This document shows positions 41,172 through 52,197 of a stretch of 64,000 bases of DNA, one piece after another (the first letter of the stretch is position 1; every line of letters starts with the position of its first letter). Source of the DNA: Pseudomonas persica (GTDB lineage: Bacteria > Pseudomonadota > Gammaproteobacteria > Pseudomonadales > Pseudomonadaceae); contig NZ_OLKL01000022.1 of assembly GCF_900291015.1 (NCBI RefSeq), positions 1 through 64,000 of the forward strand, in the 5' to 3' direction. Under the pieces are notes generated by a model, which saw nothing but the letters and a program-made list of their open reading frames with translations, did not search any database and was not told the origin of the DNA. The translations under genes were made by a program, and so were the position numbers.

Positions 41172-41951
41172 ATGTCTGCCATGCTCGATCATGTGGTTGC
41201 CCGGATAGTGGCCTTGCAGGTGCGCCTGCTGGCCTGCCGCGAACGCCTGGCTGCCGACACCGACAGCGAGGCCTTGCACGACCTGCGCACCACCCTGCGG
41301 CGCCTGCGCAGCCTGCTGCGGCCGCTGCGTGGGCTGCCGGGGGTGGAGCAACTGGAGGAGGCTGCCAAGTCGTTGGGTACCCTGACCACGCCGTTGCGTG
41401 ACCGCGAGGTGCTGGCGGCCGAACTGATCGGGCGCGGTTTTGCCGAGGCCGGGCAGCAGCGTCTGGAAGGGCGTGCCAGGACCTTCGCCAGTGTTGCCGC
41501 CAGCCCGCAGCTGGCGCGGGTGCTGGCGATTGTCGACGCGTTTCCGCTATTCCTGCGTGCAGCCGGCCGCGAGGGCCTGGTCAAGGCGCTGGAAAAACGT
41601 ATCGACAAACGCTTGGTCAAACAGTGGCGCAAGTTGCACCAGGCGCTGCAGGACCCGGCCCACGACCGCCATCGCCTGCGTTTGCTGATCAAGCGTGCGC
41701 GCTACGGTGACGAGGCCTACCCGCAGCTCGACCATGCGGGCAAGCAGTTGCGGCGCTTGCTGAAGCAGGCCCAGGGCGACCTGGGCGACTGGCATGATCG
41801 CCTGCAATGGTTGCTGCAGGCGCGCGATCATGTCGACCTGGAATCGTGCAAGGTCGCCTGGGAGCAGGAGTTGCACGAGGCCGAGCGCCAGTCGGATGTG
41901 ACGCTGGATGCCCTGCAGCAGGCGCTGGCGCGGCGAAAGCCCGAAAAATGA
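41172..41951 (+). CDS. CHAD domain protein
   Basis: A 259-residue all-helical protein. The CHAD repeat signature EALHDLRTTLRRLRSLLRPL (residues 33-52, HxxRxxxRRLR) and the second-half HRLRLLIKRARYGDEAY near 170 are present. CHAD domains bind polyphosphate through these basic helices; this one is strongly basic and stands without a CYTH triphosphatase domain. Function in the cell is not established. GGAG upstream of ATG 41172; linked to the small lipoprotein before it. Confidence 0.85.
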   Translation: MSAMLDHVVARIVALQVRLLACRERLAADTDSEALHDLRTTLRRLRSLLRPLRGLPGVEQLEEAAKSLGTLTTPLRDREVLAAELIGRGFAEAGQQRLEGRARTFASVAASPQLARVLAIVDAFPLFLRAAGREGLVKALEKRIDKRLVKQWRKLHQALQDPAHDRHRLRLLIKRARYGDEAYPQLDHAGKQLRRLLKQAQGDLGDWHDRLQWLLQARDHVDLESCKVAWEQELHEAERQSDVTLDALQQALARRKPEK

Positions 41952-42028
41952 CCGATATGCGGGCTGATCGGCAAGGGTTTGCTGGCTAGGATGGGCAGAC
42001 CTTTTTTGCTGTAGGCAGGAGCCGGCCA

Positions 42029-42826
42029 ATGAATTTCAATCAACTGCTCGACGCCGTGCGGGCCAACCCCGATGCTGTCAGCATTCCGCCCAGCTGGGCC
42101 CAGGGCCGCGCCGCCTTTGGCGGGCTGATGGCGGCGATGGTGTATGAGGCCATGCGCCAGAAAATCTCCGATGACCGCCCTGTGCGTTCGTTGGCCATCA
42201 GCTTTGTGGCGCCGGCTGCGGCGGATGTGCCAATCCGCTTCGACGTGGAGGTGCTACGTGAAGGCAAGGCAGTCAGCACCTTGCTGGGCCGCGCCGTTCA
42301 AGACGGCCAGGTGGTGACCCTGGTGCAGGGCAATTTCGGCGCTGGGCGGCCGTCAGTGGTCGATGTGCCGGCGTTGCCGGCCATGGAAATGAAAGCGCTC
42401 GAAGAGGCGGCCCCCGAGCTGCCCCATATCAAAGGCGTTACCCCGGCGTTCATGCAACATGTGGCCTTGCGCTGGGCGGTGGGTGGGTTGCCGTTCAGTG
42501 GCAATCAGTCGCGCCAGATGGGCGGCTGGGTGCGTTTGCGTGGGTTGCCCGAAGAACCGGTCAACGAGGCGCACCTGCTGGCGTTGGTTGATGCCTGGCC
42601 ACCGAGCCTGATGCCATTTCTCAAGCAGCCCGCTGCCGGCAGTACGTTGACCTGGACCATCGAATTCATGCAGCCCACGGCGCAGTTGTCGACCCTGGAC
42701 TGGTGTCGTTACTGCGTGGAAACCGAACATGCGCGGGATGGTTATGGGCATGCCGCCGCTGCGTTGCGCACGGCAAGTGGCGAGTTATTGGCCCTCAGTC
42801 GCCAGACGGTTACCGTATTCGCCTGA
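42029..42826 (+). CDS. Acyl-CoA thioesterase family protein (hot-dog, TesB-like)
   Basis: A 265-residue double hot-dog protein. N-terminal half: PPSWAQGRAAFGGLMAAMVY and VRSLAISFVAPA, typical of the thioesterase family (Acyl-CoA thioesterase II-like / 4HBT_3). The second half has GGWVRLRG and LTWTIEFMQPT. It should hydrolyse acyl-CoA; chain length unknown. AGGAG precedes ATG 42029. About 78 bases follow the CHAD gene. Confidence 0.8.
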   Translation: MNFNQLLDAVRANPDAVSIPPSWAQGRAAFGGLMAAMVYEAMRQKISDDRPVRSLAISFVAPAAADVPIRFDVEVLREGKAVSTLLGRAVQDGQVVTLVQGNFGAGRPSVVDVPALPAMEMKALEEAAPELPHIKGVTPAFMQHVALRWAVGGLPFSGNQSRQMGGWVRLRGLPEEPVNEAHLLALVDAWPPSLMPFLKQPAAGSTLTWTIEFMQPTAQLSTLDWCRYCVETEHARDGYGHAAAALRTASGELLALSRQTVTVFA

Positions 42827-42870
42827 CCGATTCTGCGAGCGCTGTGCGCTCCTATCGCGACACAAGGCCA

Positions 42871-43239
42871 TCACCGTCGATGCTTGTGCCGCTCTCGCCA
42901 GGCCCTCCACCAGGCCCCGCTCATCACGAAGCGCGGAAAGGTGATGAACTGCTCGGTCAGCAAGCGTTGCACGGCGTCCTTGCGGTTGGCGAAGGGTTCG
43001 GGTTGCTCGGCTTCCAGGCGATGGCCCTGGCGCTGCAGGCCCAGGCCGGCGATCAACGCAATGATGCCAACGGCAATCTGGCCCGGATCCAGGCCGAACA
43101 GGCCGGACAGAATCAGCAATGCGCCAATAATGAACAATGGCACGGCGATCAGGTGCAGCACCAGGTTGGTCGGGTGGCGGTGGTTATGGTGGTAGCCGCG
43201 CCATTGCCAGGTGGGCAGGTTGGGCAGACGTTTGCTCAT
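42871..43239 (-). CDS. Mpo1-like (DUF962) membrane protein
   Basis: A 122-residue protein with two hydrophobic hairpins (about 30-50 and 55-72). Histidine motifs YHHNHRHPTNLVLHLI and LQRQGHRLEAEQPEPF match the pattern of the Mpo1/DUF962 family, whose yeast member is an iron-dependent 2-hydroxy fatty acid dioxygenase. Start at 43239 (MSKRLPNLP) has AGGA at proper distance; the ATG 6 bases earlier sits too close to it. Convergent with the thioesterase gene, perhaps a lipid-related pair. Confidence 0.65.
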   Translation of the reverse strand: MSKRLPNLPTWQWRGYHHNHRHPTNLVLHLIAVPLFIIGALLILSGLFGLDPGQIAVGIIALIAGLGLQRQGHRLEAEQPEPFANRKDAVQRLLTEQFITFPRFVMSGAWWRAWRERHKHRR

Positions 43240-43314
43240 GGGCATTTCCTCTCGGTCATGCCCAAAGCTTAGTGCGACCCCGGGGTGGGGGCCAATCGAG
43301 GCTGGCTATGGTGA

Positions 43315-44793
43315 CTATAGCTTGAGCTGGCCAATGGCCTTGTTCAGTTCGCCGGCCAGGGTCGCCAGTTCGCTGCTGGTGGTCGCCGAGCCCACGGTCT
43401 GCTGCACGGTCTGTTCGGTGACATCGCGGATGCTCACCACGGCGCGGTTCATTTCCTCGGCCACCTGGCTTTGCTGCTCGGCAGCCACGGCAATCTGGGT
43501 GTTGCTTTCGCGCATCTGCGCCACGGCACCGGTAATCTCGGCCAGTGCTTCGCCGGCCTCCTGGGCCTGCCTGACGCAGTCATCGGCCTTGTACGAGCTT
43601 TCCTGCATGAACTCCACCGCATCGCGGGTGCCCGACTGCAGGGCCGAGACCATGGTGGTGATCTCGTCGGTGGAGGTTTGCACGCGCTTGGCCAGGTTGC
43701 GCACTTCGTCAGCCACCACGGCAAAGCCGCGGCCCAGGTCGCCGGCGCGCGCTGCTTCGATGGCGGCATTGAGCGCCAGCAGGTTGGTCTGCTCGGCGAT
43801 GCTGTGGATCACACTGACCACGCCGTTGATCTTCTGGCTGTCTTCGGCCAGCTGACGAATCATCTCGGCGGTTTGCTGCACGCCACTGGACAGCCCGGAA
43901 ATCGAATCCTGAACCCGGCTGACCACCTCCTGGCCGCTACCGGCCAAGGTGTCGGCGGTTTGTGAAAGGTCACGGGTGGCGCCGGCATGCTGGGCGATGT
44001 GGTGCACCGTCGCCGACATCTCATTGATGGCGGTAGCGGCCTGGTCGGTCTCGCTCTGCTGGCCGAGCATGCCGTGGCGCACGTCGCTCATGCTCGCTGC
44101 CAGGCGCGCGGCACCGGAGTCCAGTTGTGCAGCGGTGTGGGCGACGGTGCTGACCACGCGGTGATAAGTCGCCTGCATGGCGTTGAAGGCCCCGGCCATC
44201 TGGCCGACCTCGTCGCCACAGGCCAGCGGCACGCAGGCCGACAGGTCGCCGGTCTTTTCCACGTGGAGCATCACGTCCTTGAGGGTGTTGAGCTGGCTAA
44301 GCAGGAAGCGGATCAGCAGCTGCGAGGCGCCGAGCATGGCCAGCATCAGCACCAGTACGCACACCGCGTAGTTGCTGAAACGGTCGAAGAACACCTGGCG
44401 CAGGCTCGGCGACTGGGCCAGCACGGCCATTTGCTGATCGCCGTTGCGCAGCACCTGCGCGCCATGTAACGGGTTGTTGCCGAAGAGCCGGGCGGCGGGC
44501 AGTTCGACCCAGCCTTGGGCGTTGCGCAGGGCCTCGAGGGGCTCACCGGCGAAGGTCGGCGTTTGCCCGTCCGACCAGCTGATGACGTTGCCCGGGCGGG
44601 GTAGCGGCTGCCCGGCCGGCCAGGCAGCCAGCAGTTGGGCCTGCGCGGCCGCCTGGGCCTGCGCGGCCTCGGCGCGGGCGCGCTGCTCCAGGTGCACGGC
44701 ATAGAGCACCAGCAGCAAAGTCGTGACAAAGGCCACCGCGTTGACGGCCCAGAACTTGTACTTCAAGGAAACATTGCTAAGCCAGGCACCCAT
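43315..44793 (-). CDS. Methyl-accepting chemotaxis protein, small periplasmic domain
   Basis: A 492-residue chemoreceptor: helix 1 at residues 10-32, a short periplasmic segment (about 33-140) that looks like no ligand domain I know, helix 2 ([18 protein letters not shown]), HAMP, and a signalling hairpin with tip [21 protein letters not shown]. No CheR-binding pentapeptide at the end. Alone on its strand. Ligand unknown. Confidence 0.85.
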   Translation of the reverse strand: MGAWLSNVSLKYKFWAVNAVAFVTTLLLVLYAVHLEQRARAEAAQAQAAAQAQLLAAWPAGQPLPRPGNVISWSDGQTPTFAGEPLEALRNAQGWVELPAARLFGNNPLHGAQVLRNGDQQMAVLAQSPSLRQVFFDRFSNYAVCVLVLMLAMLGASQLLIRFLLSQLNTLKDVMLHVEKTGDLSACVPLACGDEVGQMAGAFNAMQATYHRVVSTVAHTAAQLDSGAARLAASMSDVRHGMLGQQSETDQAATAINEMSATVHHIAQHAGATRDLSQTADTLAGSGQEVVSRVQDSISGLSSGVQQTAEMIRQLAEDSQKINGVVSVIHSIAEQTNLLALNAAIEAARAGDLGRGFAVVADEVRNLAKRVQTSTDEITTMVSALQSGTRDAVEFMQESSYKADDCVRQAQEAGEALAEITGAVAQMRESNTQIAVAAEQQSQVAEEMNRAVVSIRDVTEQTVQQTVGSATTSSELATLAGELNKAIGQLKL

Positions 44794-44939
44794 GGGCAGG
44801 TCTTCTCTGAGTTGAGCGGAAACAATATCGGCAAGGTGCCATCATTGTGCCTGCATTCGTCAGGGCCTTTCTTGATGTGTATCAAGAAAATTCCGCTGCC
44901 TGTGATGGCCCTATCGCCGGCAATAGGGCCGTTACAGCT

Positions 44940-47301
<2,362 letters not shown>

Positions 47302-47415
47302 TAAATCGATTTTATCGATTGTTATGTTGGGTTTTTTGCGGTTTCAATATCTATTGAATTGATTATTATGGCGCCCATCCCAACCCAACTTCCCCCGCTT
47401 GAAGGACGCTTCCAC

Positions 47416-47853
47416 ATGAACAACACTACCCTCAACGCTCTGTTCTCCACCCGTGCCGGCGCTGGCCTCAGTGTCATCCGCATCCTGGTTGGCATCATCT
47501 TCATGGCGCATGGCGCGCAAAAGCTGTTCGGCCTGTTCGGTGGCTATGGCCTGGAAGGCACCGGCCAGTGGATGGAAAGCATCGGCCTGGCTCCGGGTTA
47601 CCTGATGGCCCTGTTGTCCGGTAGCGCCGAGTTCTTCGGCGGCCTGGCCCTGGTGATCGGCTTGCTGGCCCGCCCCGCGGCCCTGGTTTTGACCGTGACC
47701 CTGGTGGTGGCGATCTTCTCGGTGCACATCGGCAACGGCCTGTTCATGTCCAACAACGGCTATGAGTTTGCCCTGGCCCTGCTGGCCGGTACCGTCGCGG
47801 TACTGATCGAAGGCGCTGGCCGCTTCTCGCTGGACCGCCTGATCGCCCGCTGA
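47416..47853 (+). CDS. DoxX family membrane protein
   Basis: A 145-residue protein with four helices; AHGAQKLFGLFGGYGLEGTG (residues 30-49) and EFFGGLALVIGLLARPAAL are diagnostic of DoxX/YphA-like proteins. These are inner-membrane proteins of uncertain, possibly redox-related, role. ATG 47416 has GAAGGA 9 bases upstream; an upstream in-frame ATG at 47359 lacks one. Confidence 0.85.
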   Translation: MNNTTLNALFSTRAGAGLSVIRILVGIIFMAHGAQKLFGLFGGYGLEGTGQWMESIGLAPGYLMALLSGSAEFFGGLALVIGLLARPAALVLTVTLVVAIFSVHIGNGLFMSNNGYEFALALLAGTVAVLIEGAGRFSLDRLIAR

Positions 47854-47860
47854 TACACCG

Positions 47861-47924
47861 CAAGCGGCAAGATACAAGCCTCAGGCCGATCACTTTCGGG
47901 CTGAGGCTTGTATCTTGCCGCTTG
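47861..47924. repeat. 24-bp perfect palindrome after the DoxX gene
   Basis: The arm 47861-47884 (begins CAAGCGGCAAGATACAAG) is the exact complement of 47901-47924, with a 16-base loop. No T-run follows. It may act as terminator or as a cruciform; it is not of the REP type seen elsewhere in the window. Confidence 0.8.
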
Positions 47925-48076
47925 TAGCTCTAGCATACCGTCTGCGCCGATTTAAACAGCTACTTGCGGGGCGCAGGAAAGCCCCTTTCCGGGTCATCCG
48001 AAATACCGCTAAAGCGCTGGTTCGGTGACGCCTCCCACCGCTGCCCAGCGGGATTCGCGAGGCGGAGAGAAGCTCC

Positions 48077-48385
48077 ATGAGTTGCCCACGTACCAGTGTC
48101 TGTTTGAGCCCTTTGCCTGCCAGCCAGGCGTCCCGCACACCGCGCATCCTGCTCGGTGGCCAGCATCAACCCACTCTTTTACGTCACCTCGAAGGCATGT
48201 CCCGACGCAAAGGCCAGGCGCGTGCCTTTCTGATCCAGTTCGTCGATACCGCCTGCCACCTCGCGCAGTATGGCAATGACCGTTTCGACCTGGCTGTGAT
48301 TCAGGCCCCGGCGCCGGACGAGGCCGCCGAAATCATCGGCCACCTCACCCGCATCGCGCGCCAAGGCCTTATTACCCGCCGCTGA
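48077..48385 (+). CDS. Conserved-looking hypothetical protein upstream of greB
   Basis: A 102-residue protein, not recognised. The N-terminal 30 residues are low in structure and Ser/Pro-rich; the rest is helical (RAFLIQFVDTACHLAQYGND, then APDEAAEIIGHLTRIARQGL). ATG 48077 has CGGAGAG upstream and only 11 bases separate it from greB, with the greB ribosome site inside its last codons, which argues that it is a real, cotranscribed gene. Confidence 0.6.
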   Translation: MSCPRTSVCLSPLPASQASRTPRILLGGQHQPTLLRHLEGMSRRKGQARAFLIQFVDTACHLAQYGNDRFDLAVIQAPAPDEAAEIIGHLTRIARQGLITRR

Positions 48386-48396
48386 GGAGCGCGCTG

Positions 48397-48870
48397 TTGA
48401 GCACCAACATCATCACCACGCAAGGCCATGAGGCGCTGAAGAAAGAACTCGACCACTTGTGGCGGGTGTACCGCCCGGAGATTACCCAGAAGGTTACCTG
48501 GGCGGCGTCGCTGGGCGACCGCAGCGAGAACGCCGACTACCAGTACAACAAGAAGCTGCTGCGCGAGATCGACCGTCGGGTGCGTTACCTGCGCAAGCGT
48601 CTTGAAGATGTGAAGGTGGTGGCTTACTCGCCGCAGCAGGAGGGCAAGGTGTTTTTCGGTGCCTGGGTAGAGATCGAGAACGATGAGGGTGAGACCATGA
48701 AGTTTCGCATTGTCGGCTATGACGAGATCTACGGGCGCAACGACTACATCTCGATCGACTCGCCCATGGCTCGTGCCTTGCTGAAGAAGGAGGTGGGTGA
48801 TGAGGTGGTGGTGCACACGCCTACCGGTGAAGCGACCTGGTATGTGAACAGCATCACTTACGGCCAGTGA
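48397..48870 (+). CDS. greB: Transcription elongation factor GreB
   Basis: A 157-residue RNA cleavage factor that rescues backtracked RNA polymerase. N-terminal coiled coil with the acidic tip GDRSENADYQYNKKLLREID (residues 40-59; Asp and Glu at the tip coordinate the second Mg), C-terminal FKBP-like domain (GAWVEIENDEG, GDEVVVHTPTGEATW). The start is a TTG at 48397 with GAGGAG upstream, matching the family N-terminus. Confidence 0.93.
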   Translation: MSTNIITTQGHEALKKELDHLWRVYRPEITQKVTWAASLGDRSENADYQYNKKLLREIDRRVRYLRKRLEDVKVVAYSPQQEGKVFFGAWVEIENDEGETMKFRIVGYDEIYGRNDYISIDSPMARALLKKEVGDEVVVHTPTGEATWYVNSITYGQ

Positions 48871-48879
48871 GTTGATATT

Positions 48880-48992
48880 GCCTGTGCCGGCCTCTTCGCG
48901 GGTAAACCCGCTCCCACAGGTCCGACACAGGTTTCAAGTTATGTGGTGAACCTGTGGGAGCGGGTTTACCCGCGAAGAGGCCGGCACAGGCT
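48880..48992. repeat. REP pair with shared spacer
   Basis: GCCTGTGCCGGCCTCTTCGC ... and its complement at the far end form a near-perfect long hairpin around spacer CACAGGTTTCAAGTTATGTG. Same layout as 39541-39645. It lies at the convergent greB / ABC permease junction. Confidence 0.85.
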
Positions 48993-48996
48993 GTCA

Positions 48997-51504
48997 TCAA
49001 CCCTCGCGTAAAACCGCCAACGGGCTGGCATTCAACGCCCGCCGCGTCCCCAGTACCCCCGCACCGCCCACCAGCAATGCCCCTGCCAGTGGCAATACCA
49101 GCAACCACGCATGCGGGCTCCATTGCAGGTCGAAGGCATAGCGGTACAACACCAAGGTAATCAGTTCACACCCTACAGCGGCCAATAGCCCGCTCGCCGC
49201 CCCGAGCAAGCCGAACTCGATCCGCCGCGCCCTCACCAGCAATGGCCGCGCCGCGCCCAGTGCACGCAGCAAGGCGCCCTGGCGGATGCGCTCGTCCAGC
49301 GTTGCCTGCAAGCCAGCGAACAGCACCGCCAGCCCGGCCGCCAGCACGAACAGCAACACATACTCCACCGCCAGGGTGACCTGGGCGAGGATGCTGCGCA
49401 GTTGATCGAGCAAGGCGTCCACCTGCAGGATGGATACCGCCGGGAATGCCCGTGATAGCGCCACCACATCCAGGTCATGGCCAGGTGCCAGGTAGAAGCT
49501 GGTCAGGTATGTGGTCGGCAGCCCCTGCAGCGTGCCGGGTTGGAAGATCATGTAGAAGTTCGGCTGGAAGCTGTCCCAGTGCACGCTGCGCAGGCTGCTG
49601 ACCCGGGCCTGGCGCTGCTGGCCGCCGATATCGAAGGTCAGCAGGTCGCCCAGTTGCAGCTTCAGGCTGCTGGCCAGTTCCGCCTCCACCGACACACCGG
49701 GGATTGCATCTTCGGCGGGCGACGCCTGCCACCAGTTGCCCGCCGTCAGAGCATTGCCTTCGGGCAGCTCGGCCGCCCAGGTCAGGCTAAGGTCGCGCTG
49801 CACGGCGCGCTCGCCTGCCGAGTCCTTGCTGACCACCTGCTGCACCGGTTGCTCATTGATTCGCACCAGGCGGCCGGGTGTCACCGGGTACAGCGGCGCC
49901 GAGGTGGCGTTGACCTGTTGCAGGCGTTGGGCGAAGGGCTCACGGTCATCCGGCAGGATGTTCAGGGCGAAATGGTTGGGCGCATCCTTGGGCAGTTGCG
50001 CTTGCCAGGTGTCGAGCAGTTCCGCGCGCAGCAGGGCGACCAGGGCCATGGCCAGCAGGATCAGGCCAAAGGCCAGGGCCTGACCAGCGGCGGCCATGGG
50101 GTGACGCAGCAGTTGGCCCAGCCCCAGGCGCCAGGTCAGTGGGGCCCCGGCCAGCAACTGGCGCAGGCTGCGCAAACCGAGCAGCAGCAGGCCACCGAGC
50201 AGCAGCGCGGCGACCAGGCCACCACCGAGCAGGGCGAAGGTGAGCAGCAGGTCGAGGCTCAGGCGCCACATGATCAGGCCCAGGGCGAACAGGGCCGCGC
50301 CGTACACCAGCCAGCTGCTGGGCGGTATCGGCAGCAGGTCGCGGCGTAGCACGCGCAGCGGCGGCACCTGGCCCAGGGCGGCTATTGGCGGCAGGGCGAA
50401 GCCGGCCAGGGCCACCAGCCCGGTAGCAATGCCGGCCAGCGCCGGGATGATGCCGCCTGCAGGCACCACGCTTGGCAGCAGGCCGTGCAGCAGGCGGAAC
50501 AGGCCTAGCTGGGCCAGCCAGCCGAGCAGGGCGCCGGCCAGCGCGGCGACCAGGCCAAGCATGGCCAATTGCACGCAGTACAGGCCCAGAGCCTGACGGC
50601 GCGATAGGCCCAGGCAGCGCAGCAGGGCGCTGGCGTCCAGGCGGCGTGCGGCATAGCGGCTGGCCGACAGGGCCACGGCGACGCCGGCCAGCAGCACCGC
50701 CACCAGGCTAGCCATGTTCAAGTAGCGTTCGGCCTTGCCCAGGGCTCCGCCGATCTGCTGGTTGCCATCGCGGGTGTCGCGCAGGCGCTGGTTGGCGGCC
50801 AGGTTCTTTTTCAGTGCTTCGCGGTACTGGGCCAACGCTTCGGCATCGCCGCGCCACAGGTCGCGGTAGGTGACCCGGCTACCCGGCTGGACGACGCCGG
50901 TGGCTTGCAGGTCGGCCAGGTTCATCATTACCCGCGGGGTAAGGCTGTAGAAGTTGTTGGCGCGGTCCGGTTCGTAGGTCAGCACGCGGCTCATGCGCAG
51001 GCTTTTCATGCCCACGTCGATGCTGTCGCCAACCTTCAGCCCCAGTGCCGCCAGCAGGCGCGGTTCGACCCATGCCTCGCCAGGTGCCGGGCCACCGCCC
51101 GGGGTTTCTGCGGCATAGGGCGCCATGGCACTGCGCACTTGCCCGCGCAGCGGGTAGGCGCCATCAGCAGCCTTGACGCTGGACAGCTGGATGCCGTTGT
51201 CGCCGCCGACCACGCTGGTGAACTCGACCACCTGGGCGTGGCGCAAGCCAAGCGCCTTGCCAGCATCAATCTGCTGCTCGTGGGCCGGGGCGCTGCCCTG
51301 CAGCACCAGGTCGGCACCGAGGAACTCGCTGGCGCGCAGTTGCATGGCGCCGTTGAGGCGGGCGCCGAAATAGCCGATGGCAGTGCTGGCCGCGACTGCC
51401 ACCAGCAGGGCGAAGAACAGTACGCGCACTTCGCTGGCGCGGATGTCGCGCAGCAACTGGCGCAGGGCCAGGCCACACAGGCGGGACAGCGGCATGTGGG
51501 TCAT
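48997..51504 (-). CDS. ABC transporter permease, FtsX/MacB type (YbbP-like)
   Basis: An 835-residue membrane protein with about ten helices: one after the short N-terminus, then two FtsX-type domains (near 260-480 and 720-830) and two large extracytoplasmic regions. Length and order match E. coli YbbP, the partner of ATPase YbbA. The proposed role is export or extraction of lipophilic compounds from the membrane. The start overlaps the ATPase stop (ATGA), so both are translated together. Confidence 0.88.
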   Translation of the reverse strand: MTHMPLSRLCGLALRQLLRDIRASEVRVLFFALLVAVAASTAIGYFGARLNGAMQLRASEFLGADLVLQGSAPAHEQQIDAGKALGLRHAQVVEFTSVVGGDNGIQLSSVKAADGAYPLRGQVRSAMAPYAAETPGGGPAPGEAWVEPRLLAALGLKVGDSIDVGMKSLRMSRVLTYEPDRANNFYSLTPRVMMNLADLQATGVVQPGSRVTYRDLWRGDAEALAQYREALKKNLAANQRLRDTRDGNQQIGGALGKAERYLNMASLVAVLLAGVAVALSASRYAARRLDASALLRCLGLSRRQALGLYCVQLAMLGLVAALAGALLGWLAQLGLFRLLHGLLPSVVPAGGIIPALAGIATGLVALAGFALPPIAALGQVPPLRVLRRDLLPIPPSSWLVYGAALFALGLIMWRLSLDLLLTFALLGGGLVAALLLGGLLLLGLRSLRQLLAGAPLTWRLGLGQLLRHPMAAAGQALAFGLILLAMALVALLRAELLDTWQAQLPKDAPNHFALNILPDDREPFAQRLQQVNATSAPLYPVTPGRLVRINEQPVQQVVSKDSAGERAVQRDLSLTWAAELPEGNALTAGNWWQASPAEDAIPGVSVEAELASSLKLQLGDLLTFDIGGQQRQARVSSLRSVHWDSFQPNFYMIFQPGTLQGLPTTYLTSFYLAPGHDLDVVALSRAFPAVSILQVDALLDQLRSILAQVTLAVEYVLLFVLAAGLAVLFAGLQATLDERIRQGALLRALGAARPLLVRARRIEFGLLGAASGLLAAVGCELITLVLYRYAFDLQWSPHAWLLVLPLAGALLVGGAGVLGTRRALNASPLAVLREG

Positions 51505-52187
51505 CAGGCCTCCACCGGGGCCATCAGGCGGCCCGCATCCAGGCGGATCTGGCGGCGACAGCGGCGGGCCAGGCGTTCGTCATGGGTAACCAGCACCAGG
51601 GTGGTGCCGCGCTCCTTGTTGAGTTCGAACAGCAGGTCGCTGATGCGCTCGCCGGTGTGGCTGTCGAGGTTGCCGGTGGGTTCGTCGGCGAACAGCACTG
51701 CCGGCTGCGCGGCGAAGGCACGGGCAATGGCCACCCGTTGCTGTTCGCCGCCCGACAGTTGGCGCGGGGTGTGGCTCAGGCGCTTGCCCAGGCCGACCCG
51801 CTCGAGCAGGGTGCGCGCGTGTTCGCGGGCATCGCGGCGGCCGTCCAGCTCCAGCGGCAGCATGACGTTTTCTAGAGCGTTGAGGCTGTCGAGCAGCTGG
51901 AACGACTGGAACACGAAGCCCACATGTTCGGCGCGTACCCGTGCGCGCTGGTCTTCATCCAGCGGCCCCAGGTCGTGGCCAGCGAGGATGACCTTGCCGG
52001 CACTGGGCTGGTCGAGGCCGGCGAGCAGGCCGAGCAGGGTCGACTTGCCCGAGCCCGAGGCGCCGACGATGGCCAGGCTGTCGCCCTGGGCCAGGTCGAG
52101 GGACAGCGCGTGCAGGATGGTCAGGTCACCTTCCGTGCTAGGGACGACTTTGCTAAGGTTCTGCGCAACGAGAATGCTGGGGCCCAT
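51504..52187 (-). CDS. ABC transporter ATPase (YbbA-like)
   Basis: A 227-residue ATPase of the LolD/MacB class: Walker A GASGSGKST (residues 42-50), Q-loop FVFQSFQLL, signature LSGGEQQRVAIARAF near 146, Walker B AVLFADEPTGNLD and switch VTHDERLA. Divergent from tesA with 10 bases between the two start codons, the same gene order as ybbA and tesA in E. coli. Confidence 0.9.
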   Translation of the reverse strand: MGPSILVAQNLSKVVPSTEGDLTILHALSLDLAQGDSLAIVGASGSGKSTLLGLLAGLDQPSAGKVILAGHDLGPLDEDQRARVRAEHVGFVFQSFQLLDSLNALENVMLPLELDGRRDAREHARTLLERVGLGKRLSHTPRQLSGGEQQRVAIARAFAAQPAVLFADEPTGNLDSHTGERISDLLFELNKERGTTLVLVTHDERLARRCRRQIRLDAGRLMAPVEA

Positions 52188-52197
52188 GGAGAATCCG

